Source: CAYSXY01 sp964435165
GTDB lineage: Bacteria; Pseudomonadota; Alphaproteobacteria; Rickettsiales; RI-342
Reading direction: 5' to 3'
Assembly: GCA_964435165.1 (NCBI GenBank)
Contig: CAYSXY010000005.1
Coordinates: forward strand, 1 to 64,000
Length of the DNA: 64,000 nucleotides
In this document: piece after piece, positions 40,398-48,032 of the stretch
Layout of the letters: every line of letters begins with the position of its first letter
Numbering within the stretch: position 1 is the stretch's first letter
Notes under the pieces: generated by a model
What the model was told of the DNA's origin: nothing
The model's input: only the letters and a program-made list of their open reading frames with translations
Database searches by the model: none
Made by a program: the position numbers and the translations under genes

Positions 40398-41249
40398 GTG
40401 CCAGAATTGCCAGAAGTAGAAACGGTCTGTCAGGGGTTGCATCGCCACCTGAATGGGCAGCGCATCGAACGGGTTGAGACATATCGCCCGGATATTCGTT
40501 ATCCTATTCCGCAAGATTTGGAAGAACGCTGTGCTGGAGCCGTTATTACCAACGTGGCGCGCAGGGCAAAATATATTCTGCTATCGCTCGAGACAGAAGA
40601 TGTGCTGGTTATTCACTTAGGCATGAGTGGCCAATTGCTCTATTTCACAGAAGAACAGATTCCCTTAAAGCACGATCATGTACAGTGGGGGCTGGCAGAT
40701 GGTGCGGCGGTGATGTTTCGTGACCCACGGCGCTTTGGCTTTGTCGGTATCCTCCCTGTGGATGAGATGGAGACTCACTCCTGGTTTGCGCATTTAGGGC
40801 CGGAACCATTATCGGATGAATGGATGGCGGACGCATTGTTTGCCCAGTGTCAGCGCCGAAGCGGGCCGATCAAAAATCTATTGATGAATCAGGAAATGGT
40901 CGTGGGTATTGGCAATATTTATGCCTGCGAAGCATTATTCCGCAGCCGTATTCATCCCTTCATTTCAGCAAATCTATTGAGCATGCAACAATGTGAAGCC
41001 TTGGTTCAGGCGGTGAAGGATGTGTTGCTCGAAGCGATTGCCTCTGGCGGCTCCACCTTGCGCGATTATGTGCGCTCCAGCGGAGATGTGGGCTATTTTC
41101 AGCATCAATTTGCCGTGTATGGTCGGGCGGAAGCGCAGTGCCTGCGCTGTGAGGCAGTGATTGAACGGCAGGTATTGGGCGGGCGTTCAACTTTTTATTG
41201 TCCGTCTTGCCAGCCTGCATGCCACAGCGTATCACCTGCGGCTGCCTAA
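40398..41249 (+). CDS. mutM: Formamidopyrimidine-DNA glycosylase
   Basis: MutM (Fpg) removes oxidised purines such as 8-oxoguanine and cuts the abasic site. The start is a GTG at 40398 preceded by GGGAGG, giving the invariant N-terminus PELPEVETV after Met removal; the Pro is the catalytic nucleophile. The 283-aa product keeps Glu3, the GIGNIYACEALFRSRIHP H2TH region and the C-terminal zinc finger CLRC...CPSC (about 244-268). The frame is open upstream, but any earlier start would destroy the N-terminal Pro. It is divergent from ubiE. Confidence 0.96.
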   Translation: MPELPEVETVCQGLHRHLNGQRIERVETYRPDIRYPIPQDLEERCAGAVITNVARRAKYILLSLETEDVLVIHLGMSGQLLYFTEEQIPLKHDHVQWGLADGAAVMFRDPRRFGFVGILPVDEMETHSWFAHLGPEPLSDEWMADALFAQCQRRSGPIKNLLMNQEMVVGIGNIYACEALFRSRIHPFISANLLSMQQCEALVQAVKDVLLEAIASGGSTLRDYVRSSGDVGYFQHQFAVYGRAEAQCLRCEAVIERQVLGGRSTFYCPSCQPACHSVSPAAA

Positions 41250-41562
41250 GGATGCAGGCTCTGTTGCTTATGTGATGCTATATTTAGTAGTTGGTAGTAG
41301 ATTGGTTACCATATATTGATTTCTGTGGACTTTTTTGGTAAGCTATTGAAGAAAAACATATAAAAAAATACTTATCCACAACGGCGTTTTGACCTTTGAC
41401 GCCCCCTTTTTTTGTGCTAGCGTAATTTTTCATTCAGCAGGATAAATTCTAATTGAACCTGTTGATAAGAATTTAAAGATGCTGTTATATCAAATAGTTG
41501 GGAGACCATTTCTTTGTTTCAACAGCAAGCTTGAGTGGCTGTTTTTTATGTGAAGAGCAGTG
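41250..41562. other. AT-rich intergenic region with a DnaA box (candidate origin or dnaA-region control site)
   Basis: A perfect DnaA box TTATCCACA lies at 41372-41380, directly after an AT-only stretch (AACATATAAAAAAATA). Weaker candidates are TGTGGACTT (41324) and TGTTGATAA (41460-41468). Gene direction flips close by: ubiE and the genes left of it are on the minus strand, mutM through gyrB on the plus strand. An origin is possible, but in several Alphaproteobacteria oriC lies elsewhere. Confidence 0.35.
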
Positions 41563-41591
41563 TTGACTGAGTTGGTGGGGTGCGTTATGTT
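41563..41591 (+). promoter_or_regulatory. Likely sigma70 promoter of rpsT
   Basis: TTGACT (41563-41568) and TATGTT (41586-41591) with a 17-bp spacer. The palindrome CCCTCGCGAGGG (41598-41609) lies at or just after the expected transcript start. Confidence 0.6.
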
Positions 41592-41671
41592 CTCTACCCC
41601 TCGCGAGGGCAGGGGCTGCTTTTGGCCTCTAATGTTTTAATAATTATTAGTTATGCAGGTTACATCCCATT

Positions 41672-41935
41672 ATGGCACATCATCACTCTGCCAAAAAACG
41701 CATTCGCCAAACAGAACGACGCACGGAGGTTAATCGTGCGCGCCGTAGTCGTATTCGTACATTTATCAAGCGTGCGGAAAGCGCTATTGCATCCGGTGAC
41801 AAAAAAGCTGCCGAGCAGGCATTAAAAGAGTTAAGGCCAGAGATTATGCGCGGTGTGACCAAGGGTGTACTGCATCTCAATACAGCATCTCGAAAGATGA
41901 GTCGTTTGTCTGCGCGGCTGAAATCGATCGGTTAA
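41672..41935 (+). CDS. rpsT: 30S ribosomal protein S20 (bS20)
   Basis: Ribosomal protein bS20 binds 16S rRNA early in 30S assembly. The 87-aa product has the family's MAHHHSAKKRIRQ start and basic, helical composition, with the length typical of Alphaproteobacteria. Its placement between mutM and dnaA is conserved in the class. The leader between the promoter and ATG is about 75 nt and contains a GC-rich hairpin. S20 is known to regulate its own translation in E. coli, but whether this leader does so is unknown. Confidence 0.96.
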   Translation: MAHHHSAKKRIRQTERRTEVNRARRSRIRTFIKRAESAIASGDKKAAEQALKELRPEIMRGVTKGVLHLNTASRKMSRLSARLKSIG

Positions 41936-42141
41936 GCTCAGACGTCCGGTTCGTCCAGGCGTATTCATTGTAGTATGACATTATCTGCGTGGCTTTTCGT
42001 GGGCTGCGGTCAGTGTCTGTTTGTGTAAATTGATAATGATATTGATGCCGCATCATGCAGTGTATTGTGGCGTAGATAGGAGTTTACATCAACAATGATG
42101 CCTTTGAGGGCGATGCATATACAGGGGGTGTGGCGTTAACA

Positions 42142-42651
42142 ATGATGGCTAAGGCAAGCGATTCTTTGATGGTGGATGGGGATGAAAATGAGGTTGTGGC
42201 CGATCTCAGGCAGCGTGCTGCGGCGCGTGCTCCAACGTCATATGCCGGTGACCTTCTGGTTGATGAGGCGTGGTCTCTCTTAAGTCAGGCGCCCGATGCA
42301 TTACTGGTTGATGTGCGCACTCAGCCGGAATGGATATTTGCCGGTGTGCCTGATTTGCGTGAACTGGATAAAGAGGTGATTTGCCTTTCCTGGCAGTTTT
42401 ATCCTGATTTCTCACTTAATATGCAATTTTTAGAACAAATGTCTCAGATCGTACCATCGACTGAGACTCCGCTGGCATTTTTATGCCGTACCGGGGGGCG
42501 TTCTGCTGCGGCAGCAGAGGCAATGACACAGGCTGGATTCAGCGCATGTTTCAATATTATTGATGGATTTGATGGGCCTCACGATGACAGGAAACGTCGT
42601 GGCGTTCGTGCCGGATGGCGAGCAGAAGGTAAGCCTTGGCGGCAACAGTGA
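42142..42651 (+). CDS. Rhodanese-like protein
   Basis: This 169-aa single-domain rhodanese-like protein is probably a cytoplasmic sulfurtransferase or persulfide carrier. The domain starts near LLVDEAWSLL, contains LLVDVRTQPEW and has the active-site loop LCRTGGRSAAAA, with the catalytic Cys at about residue 113. The loop length matches sulfur-specific rhodaneses. ATGs at 42142 and 42145 are both possible; a GTG at 42130 is less likely. It stands between rpsT and dnaA, where some relatives also carry a rhodanese gene. Confidence 0.88.
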   Translation: MMAKASDSLMVDGDENEVVADLRQRAAARAPTSYAGDLLVDEAWSLLSQAPDALLVDVRTQPEWIFAGVPDLRELDKEVICLSWQFYPDFSLNMQFLEQMSQIVPSTETPLAFLCRTGGRSAAAAEAMTQAGFSACFNIIDGFDGPHDDRKRRGVRAGWRAEGKPWRQQ

Positions 42652-42778
42652 GAAGATTCAGGTAACAGGATGGTAATCGATCAAGGGGAGGTAACATTAT
42701 TGTGCGCATTAGCAGTGTGAAGCGTCATATTAGCGTGAATGGGTTCTGCTCGATGACGGTGAGTAGAGGAGGGTGGTT

Positions 42779-44278
42779 ATGATTCCTTCCGCCCAGCCAT
42801 CGTCTTCACCTGCTGTTACGACTGAGTCTGACGCCCGTTGGGAACGTGTGCGCGGATTATTGCGCAGTGAACTGGGCGAGGCAACTTTCAATAGCTGGTT
42901 GAAGCCCTTACAGTTTCTTTCCTTATCCGAAGGCGAAGTGGTAATGAGTGTGCCTACGCGGTTTATGCGTGAATGGCTGATGACGCATTTTCATCATGCG
43001 CTGGTGCAATGCTGGCAGCGTGAAGACTCCTCGGTCGAATCGGTGAGCGTAACGGTACAATCAGTCCTGGCGGCGACTGATGATGAGCAGGCGATGGGGG
43101 CGGCAGTGCCGACAACATCCCATGCGGATGTCAATGGGGCTCGACAGGCCGCTAACACGCAGACCTATTCTGAGCCTGTGCAGGCAACGTCGTATGGATC
43201 GCGGCCGCATTTGAGTGTGGTGGATGAGGGGCGCAGTGCCGAGGACTATCTGACCTTGCGGCTTGACCCGCGTTATAATTTTGACAGTTTCGTCGTCGGT
43301 AAGCCGAATGAGCTGGCCTATGCGGCTGCACGGCGCGTGGCAGAATCCGGGCTGGTCTCTCCCGGCTGTAATCCATTATTTCTCTATGGTGGGGTGGGGC
43401 TGGGTAAGACGCATCTGATGCATGCGATTGCCTGGTATATCCGCACCCATCACCCGCAGCGCAAGGTGATTTATCTCTCGGCAGAAAAATTCATGTATGA
43501 ATTTGTCAAGGCGCTGCGAGATAAGAATACCATGTCGTTCAAGGAGCAGTTTCGCTCTGTCGATGTGTTGATGGTCGATGATGTGCAGTTTATCAGCGGC
43601 AAAGACAGTACGCAGGAAGAATTCTTTCACACCTTCAACGCGCTGGTCGATCAGAATCGCCAGGTAGTGATTAGTGGTGACCGCTCACCATCCGATCTGG
43701 ATGGGATGGAAGAGCGTGTCAAATCACGACTTGGCTGGGGATTGGTGGTCGATATCCATTCGACGACCTATGAGCTCCGGCTGGGTATTTTGCAGTCAAA
43801 AGTGGAGAGCCTGCAGGCCTGGGTGGATCCGAAGGTGCTGGAGTTTCTGGCGCACAAAATCACCTCCAATGTGCGTGAGTTGGAAGGGGCGCTTAATCGG
43901 GTGGTGGCGCATGCAACGCTGGTGAAACGCCCGGTGACGCTTGACACCGCGCAGGATGTACTGCGCGATTTGCTGCGTGCGAATGATAAGCGTATTACCA
44001 TTGAAGATATCCAAAAGAAGGTGGCGGAGCATTTTAACATCCGCATGTCAGATATGCATTCGGCCCGGCGCTCGCGCGTGGTGGCGCGGCCACGGCAGAT
44101 CGCTATGTTTTTAGCGAAAAAACTTACCCCCAGCAGTTTGCCGGAAATCGGACGCAAATTTGGTGGGAAAGACCACACCACCGTCATGCATGCGGTCAAG
44201 CGCGTGGAGGAACTGTGCGAGCGCGATCTGGCATTGGCGGAAGATGTGCAGTTGCTGACGCGAATGCTTGAGGGGTAA
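42779..44278 (+). CDS. dnaA: Chromosomal replication initiator DnaA
   Basis: DnaA binds DnaA boxes and opens oriC. The ATG at 42779 has a strong GAGGAGG RBS with 6-nt spacing, giving 499 aa. Domain I (about 10-85) is followed by a variable linker. The AAA+ domain has Walker A GVGLGKTHLMHA (about 200) and Walker B VLMVDDVQF. The C-terminal DNA-binding domain carries the GGKDHTTVMHAVKRVEEL signature. Everything needed for function is intact. Confidence 0.98.
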   Translation: MIPSAQPSSSPAVTTESDARWERVRGLLRSELGEATFNSWLKPLQFLSLSEGEVVMSVPTRFMREWLMTHFHHALVQCWQREDSSVESVSVTVQSVLAATDDEQAMGAAVPTTSHADVNGARQAANTQTYSEPVQATSYGSRPHLSVVDEGRSAEDYLTLRLDPRYNFDSFVVGKPNELAYAAARRVAESGLVSPGCNPLFLYGGVGLGKTHLMHAIAWYIRTHHPQRKVIYLSAEKFMYEFVKALRDKNTMSFKEQFRSVDVLMVDDVQFISGKDSTQEEFFHTFNALVDQNRQVVISGDRSPSDLDGMEERVKSRLGWGLVVDIHSTTYELRLGILQSKVESLQAWVDPKVLEFLAHKITSNVRELEGALNRVVAHATLVKRPVTLDTAQDVLRDLLRANDKRITIEDIQKKVAEHFNIRMSDMHSARRSRVVARPRQIAMFLAKKLTPSSLPEIGRKFGGKDHTTVMHAVKRVEELCERDLALAEDVQLLTRMLEG

Positions 44279-44448
44279 CAGCAAAATCTTGATCTAATAT
44301 CCCGACTGTACTAACAATTTACTAATGATCCTGTTCTGAATAGTATTTGTTCGAACACTCTCAGGCGGGTTGCGTGTGACGCAGTGAGAAACGCGGTTTG
44401 CGTTGCCTGTTCTGACGTGTTCGATTGCAATATGGGGAGTTCTTGCCA

Positions 44449-45609
44449 GTGCTAAACATTCAATCCATTGATACAACCACTGCCAGCAGTCTGAAGCTGA
44501 CCATTGACCGTGCAGCGCTGCTCAAATCGCTGGGACATGTGCAGAGCGTGGTTGAGCGACGTAATACTATCCCTATTTTGAGTAATGTGAAAATCAGTGC
44601 GGAGGAAAACGCACTCAAATTTACCGCTACTGATATGGATATTGCCGCTGCTGACAGCATAGAGGCTCAGGTGGAAAGTCTGGGAGAGATTACGGCACCG
44701 GCGCATATGCTGCATGATATTATCCGTAAATTACCGGATGGTTCTCAGGTCGAATTAATGGCGGAAGAAGATGGCTCGCGTCTGACGATTAATGCCGGGC
44801 GGGCATCCTTCTCGCTCCCCTGTCTGCCTGTGGATGATTTTCCGGTGATGGAAGAAGGGGATTACAGCCACCAGTTTGAACTGGCCTCAGCTGAACTCGC
44901 CGAATTGATCGACAATACCCGCTTTGCCGTGTCTACCGAAGAGACGCGCTATTATCTCAATGGGATTTACCTGCATGCGGTTGAGGCTGATGGTGCAACC
45001 ATGTTGCGTGCGGTGGCAACGGATGGGCACCGCCTGGCACGGATGGATATTGCTCTGCCGGAAGGCGCGGCCGGGATGCCCGGTATTATTGTTCCACGCA
45101 AGACGGTTGCTGAGCTCAAAAAGCTTGTTGATGGGACGGATGAGGCAATCAGCATCGCGCTATCGGAGACCAAGATTCGTTTTGGCGCGGGGTCGGTGAT
45201 GCTCACTTCGAAGCTGATAGATGGTACGTTCCCGGATTATTCCCGGGTGATACCTGAGCATAATGACCGGCTGATGGAAGTAAATGCCAAACAATTTGCC
45301 GAGTCGGTAGATCGTGTCTCGACGATTGCCTCTGATAAAACCCGGGCCGTGAAGCTGTCGCTGGACAAGGGCGCGTTGACACTGATGGCGGACAGTCAGG
45401 ACAATGCGGATGCGCAGGAAGTGCTGGAAGTAAGTTACGCAGCTGAGGCGCTGGAGATTGGCTTTAATGCACGTTATCTCATGGATGTGCTGCAATTAGT
45501 TCAAGGTGAGACAGCGCAGTTTGTGCTGGCTGATGGTGCTGCGCCTGCGTTGATTCGTGATACGAATAATGTGGGGGCGTTGTTTGTCATTATGCCCATG
45601 CGTGTTTAG
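44449..45609 (+). CDS. dnaN: DNA polymerase III beta clamp
   Basis: The sliding clamp tethers polymerase III to DNA. The GTG at 44449 follows GGGGAG with 9-nt spacing and gives a 386-aa product. Three clamp domains are recognisable, with segments VVERRNTIPILSNVKI, AELAELIDNTRFAVSTEETRYYLNGI and the C-terminal FVIMPMRV, which forms the partner-binding pocket. A TTG at 44443 is too close to the RBS. It follows dnaA after 170 bp, in the class-typical order. Confidence 0.97.
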   Translation: MLNIQSIDTTTASSLKLTIDRAALLKSLGHVQSVVERRNTIPILSNVKISAEENALKFTATDMDIAAADSIEAQVESLGEITAPAHMLHDIIRKLPDGSQVELMAEEDGSRLTINAGRASFSLPCLPVDDFPVMEEGDYSHQFELASAELAELIDNTRFAVSTEETRYYLNGIYLHAVEADGATMLRAVATDGHRLARMDIALPEGAAGMPGIIVPRKTVAELKKLVDGTDEAISIALSETKIRFGAGSVMLTSKLIDGTFPDYSRVIPEHNDRLMEVNAKQFAESVDRVSTIASDKTRAVKLSLDKGALTLMADSQDNADAQEVLEVSYAAEALEIGFNARYLMDVLQLVQGETAQFVLADGAAPALIRDTNNVGALFVIMPMRV

Positions 45610-45943
45610 TCTAAAAAGTTTCTTTTGGCGATCTAGCGCATGAACTCAGCTTTCGCGGGACGCACGTAGATTTAGCTACGCTTACGTTTCCACGACTTCG
45701 CTCATGCGCTATCTCATCCAAAATAACTCTTTTTTGTTTTTCTTTTGGTGGGTTATTGAGCATTGTCCGCAATTTTTTCCCGCGTGATCAGCTGGTGGTC
45801 TGTGTTGAAACAGGTCTTGAATAGTGCCGTGGCGCTCTTCAATAGCGTGATTCGCGGTATAAGATCGGCGAATATATGCTTACTCTCTATATTCGCGAAT
45901 TGCTGAACATAGATTCTCTCATTATTTTAGTTGTCTCTTTTCT
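45610..45943. other. Intergenic region with a 78-bp palindrome
   Basis: No gene is seen. The main content is the imperfect palindrome at 45634-45711, followed by a T-rich run (ACTCTTTTTT, TTTTTCTTTT), which may end dnaN transcription. Confidence 0.65.
45634..45711. repeat. 78-bp imperfect palindrome
   Basis: Outer arms TAGCGCATGA and TCATGCGCTA match perfectly, and the inner hairpin CGTAG-ATTTAG-CTACG is at 45665-45680. The sequence between also pairs (TCGCGGGACGCACGTAG with CTACGCTTACGTTTCCACGA, imperfect). The whole could fold into one long hairpin in RNA, or act as a mobile palindromic element. Confidence 0.7.
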
Positions 45944-46450
45944 ATGTCCACTACGATCCGGCAGCTATCCTCGGATGATCTTGACGCTTATCTCGCCCTG
46001 CGGCGTGAGGCAGTGGTGGAGTCACCGCATTCCTTTCTAGAGAGTCTGGAAGATGTCGATGCGCTGCCGCGGGAAGAACATCTGAGGCGGTTGCAGCATG
46101 GGGCAATGTTCGGCGCCTATGACGAGGATACGCTTGTCGGGATGGTTGGTTATGCGGTGCAATCCGGCTCGCGCGTGGCGCATCGCGGTTATGTGCATGG
46201 TATGTATGTCTCCCCGAAGGAGCGAGGTAAAGGGATGGCGTCGCGATTGCTGGCAACATTGATTGCCCATGCAAAACAGCATGGGTTGGAATGTCTTGAT
46301 TTATCGGTAGAGTCCGGTTCCGGCGCCGTGATTGCACTCTATGAAAAAATAGGTTTTACTATTTACGGTCGTTATCCACATATCATGAAAATGCCTGACG
46401 GTTCGTATATTGATGATTTGTATATGTGGATGGATCTGAAATTGTCGTGA
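45944..46450 (+). CDS. GNAT family N-acetyltransferase
   Basis: This 168-aa GNAT-fold acetyltransferase uses acetyl-CoA and an unknown substrate. The acetyl-CoA-binding motif A is clear in MYVSPKERGKGMASRLLATL (about 91-110), followed by the ALYEKIGFTIYGR motif B. The N-terminal part (SPHSFLESLEDV) resembles the small-molecule/antibiotic-type members but gives no specificity. It is followed by an inverted repeat at 46461-46499. Confidence 0.9.
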   Translation: MSTTIRQLSSDDLDAYLALRREAVVESPHSFLESLEDVDALPREEHLRRLQHGAMFGAYDEDTLVGMVGYAVQSGSRVAHRGYVHGMYVSPKERGKGMASRLLATLIAHAKQHGLECLDLSVESGSGAVIALYEKIGFTIYGRYPHIMKMPDGSYIDDLYMWMDLKLS

Positions 46451-46460
46451 TGATGGCTTA

Positions 46461-46499
46461 TAGCCATTCACATTAATTTTCATACAATCTGAATGGCTA
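46461..46499. repeat. Inverted repeat after the GNAT gene
   Basis: Perfect 10-bp arms TAGCCATTCA (46461-46470) and TGAATGGCTA (46490-46499) with a 19-base loop. It has no T-tract, so it is probably not a simple terminator. Confidence 0.6.
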
Positions 46500-46713
46500 T
46501 GAGGCCGCGACTGCTGCCCGCGCCATAGTTGGCGCGTAAGCCTTAGTGGGAAAAGCTATAATTATAGTCGGCCAACGCATGAGATGGGAAGAATTGGATT
46601 ATGCTGTTTGATGTTTAAGATTATGCGCTCTTTTTGAAAATGTGATTATTAAACAATGAGCTATAGAGCATAGCATCAAGCGGTTTGGAGTGGAGTCAAT
46701 GAAAACTAATTTC

Positions 46714-46792
46714 GTCATTCCTGCGAAAGCAGGCACCTTCTCTCTCCACGCGTTTATCTGAGAGTTATGATCCCAGCGTTCGCTGGGATGAC
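46714..46792. repeat. Composite repeat with inverted GTCAT-CC-GCGAA arms
   Basis: Left arm GTCATTCCTGCGAAAGCAGG (46714-46733). The right arm on the opposite strand is GTCATCCCAGCGAACGCTGG (46772-46792), so the ends are inverted copies of one motif, and each arm is itself a hairpin. The pattern resembles widespread ATTCCC-type intergenic repeats; the element at 37713 is a half copy. Confidence 0.7.
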
Positions 46793-46886
46793 ATAATGGG
46801 TTGAGGCGTTAATTATCGCTGGTCAATAGCGGTTAAGCCCCATAATATTGTAGGCAATATTATGATAACCTGCTGTATATGGCGTT

Positions 46887-48032
46887 ATGGCGCTAAGTCT
46901 TGCTGTTCATTCTCTTACCTTGCAGGCATTTCGCAATTACGATTGGCTTGAATTGCCGGTCGATGCGCCTTTTGTGGTGCTGAGCGGGCCGAATGGTGCG
47001 GGTAAGACCAATATTTTAGAGGCGCTGTCATTTCTGGCGCCAGGGCGCGGGTTGCGCAGTGCCAGTCTGCGCGAAATTGATCGTCAGCATGGCGCCACAC
47101 CATGGGCAATGCGTGCCGTGTTGCGCACCGGCGGCGCAGATGTGCAGATCGGTAGTGGGCGCAATCCTGATGCAGCAGTAGACAATCGACTGATTCATAT
47201 TGATGGAGAGCCGGTCGGGCGGCAGCAAAAGCTGGCTGAGCAATGTGCTGTGCTGTGGCTGACACCGCCAATGGAACAGCTATTTAGCGGCCCCGCCAGT
47301 GAACGACGCCGTTTTTTTGATCGTGTGGCCTATAGTTTTGCGCCAGATCATGTGACGCATCTCAACCACTATGCCAAGGTGATGCGTGAGCGCAACCGTA
47401 TGCTTAGTGAAGGCGTCCGAGATCCGCACTGGCTTGGCGCAGTGGAGCAACGCATGGCCGAGCATGGGGTGGCCATAGCGGCTGCGCGCGTAGAGTGTGC
47501 TGAACGCATCAACGGAGCCTTGATGCAAATGGAGGGAGGCTTTCCTCGTGGCTGGGTGGAGATGGAAGGGGCCTATGAGCATCAACTGCAGGAAGAATCC
47601 GCGCTGGCTGTGGAGGAAAAGATGCGCTGGGACTGGGAGCAGGGGCGACAGGAAGATGCGCGCGCCGGGCGCACATTAAGCGGGCCGCATCGCAGTGATC
47701 TCAGTATGATGTATGATGTGAAAAAACAACCGGCTAGACTATGTTCTACTGGTGAACAGAAGGCGTTGATGCTATCATTCATTCTTGCGGTGGCTCAGGC
47801 TCGCAAGGCATGGTTCGGGGCGGCTCCGTTGCTTCTGTTTGACGAAGTGGTGGCGCATCTGGACGCTTCGCGCAGAGCCGCTCTCTTTGGCCAGTTACAG
47901 GCACTTGAGTCTCAAATTTGGATGACAGGTACCGATGCAACGACGTTTGCGCCGTTAGGGTCTGGTGCGCAAATGGTGTCGGTAGATAATGGTCAATGCC
48001 GGATAGGTGAACAAGTAGCGGTAACAGGATGA
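46887..48032 (+). CDS. recF: DNA repair and recombination protein RecF
   Basis: RecF is an SMC-like ATPase that helps load RecA at single-strand gaps. The 381-aa product has the Walker A loop GPNGAGKTNILEAL near residue 32 and the SGPHRSDLSMMYD segment. It also has the signature-type STGEQKALMLSFILAVAQA and the Walker B LLLFDEVVAHLD near the C-terminus. It overlaps gyrB by 4 bp, so the two are coupled, the conserved order in the class. Confidence 0.96.
   Translation: MALSLAVHSLTLQAFRNYDWLELPVDAPFVVLSGPNGAGKTNILEALSFLAPGRGLRSASLREIDRQHGATPWAMRAVLRTGGADVQIGSGRNPDAAVDNRLIHIDGEPVGRQQKLAEQCAVLWLTPPMEQLFSGPASERRRFFDRVAYSFAPDHVTHLNHYAKVMRERNRMLSEGVRDPHWLGAVEQRMAEHGVAIAAARVECAERINGALMQMEGGFPRGWVEMEGAYEHQLQEESALAVEEKMRWDWEQGRQEDARAGRTLSGPHRSDLSMMYDVKKQPARLCSTGEQKALMLSFILAVAQARKAWFGAAPLLLFDEVVAHLDASRRAALFGQLQALESQIWMTGTDATTFAPLGSGAQMVSVDNGQCRIGEQVAVTG

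Larger units (their letters stand above)
46451..46886. other. Intergenic region with several inverted repeats
   Basis: No gene is seen in 436 bp. It contains the perfect 10-bp inverted repeat TAGCCATTCA/TGAATGGCTA (46461-46499), the perfect hairpin CGCGCCA-TAGT-TGGCGCG (46519-46536) and the composite repeat at 46714-46792. The recF promoter should be in the last 100 bp. Confidence 0.65.

Noticed and set aside
46372..46380. Perfect DnaA box in the GNAT gene
   Set aside because: A single copy inside coding sequence without AT-rich context; probably chance.
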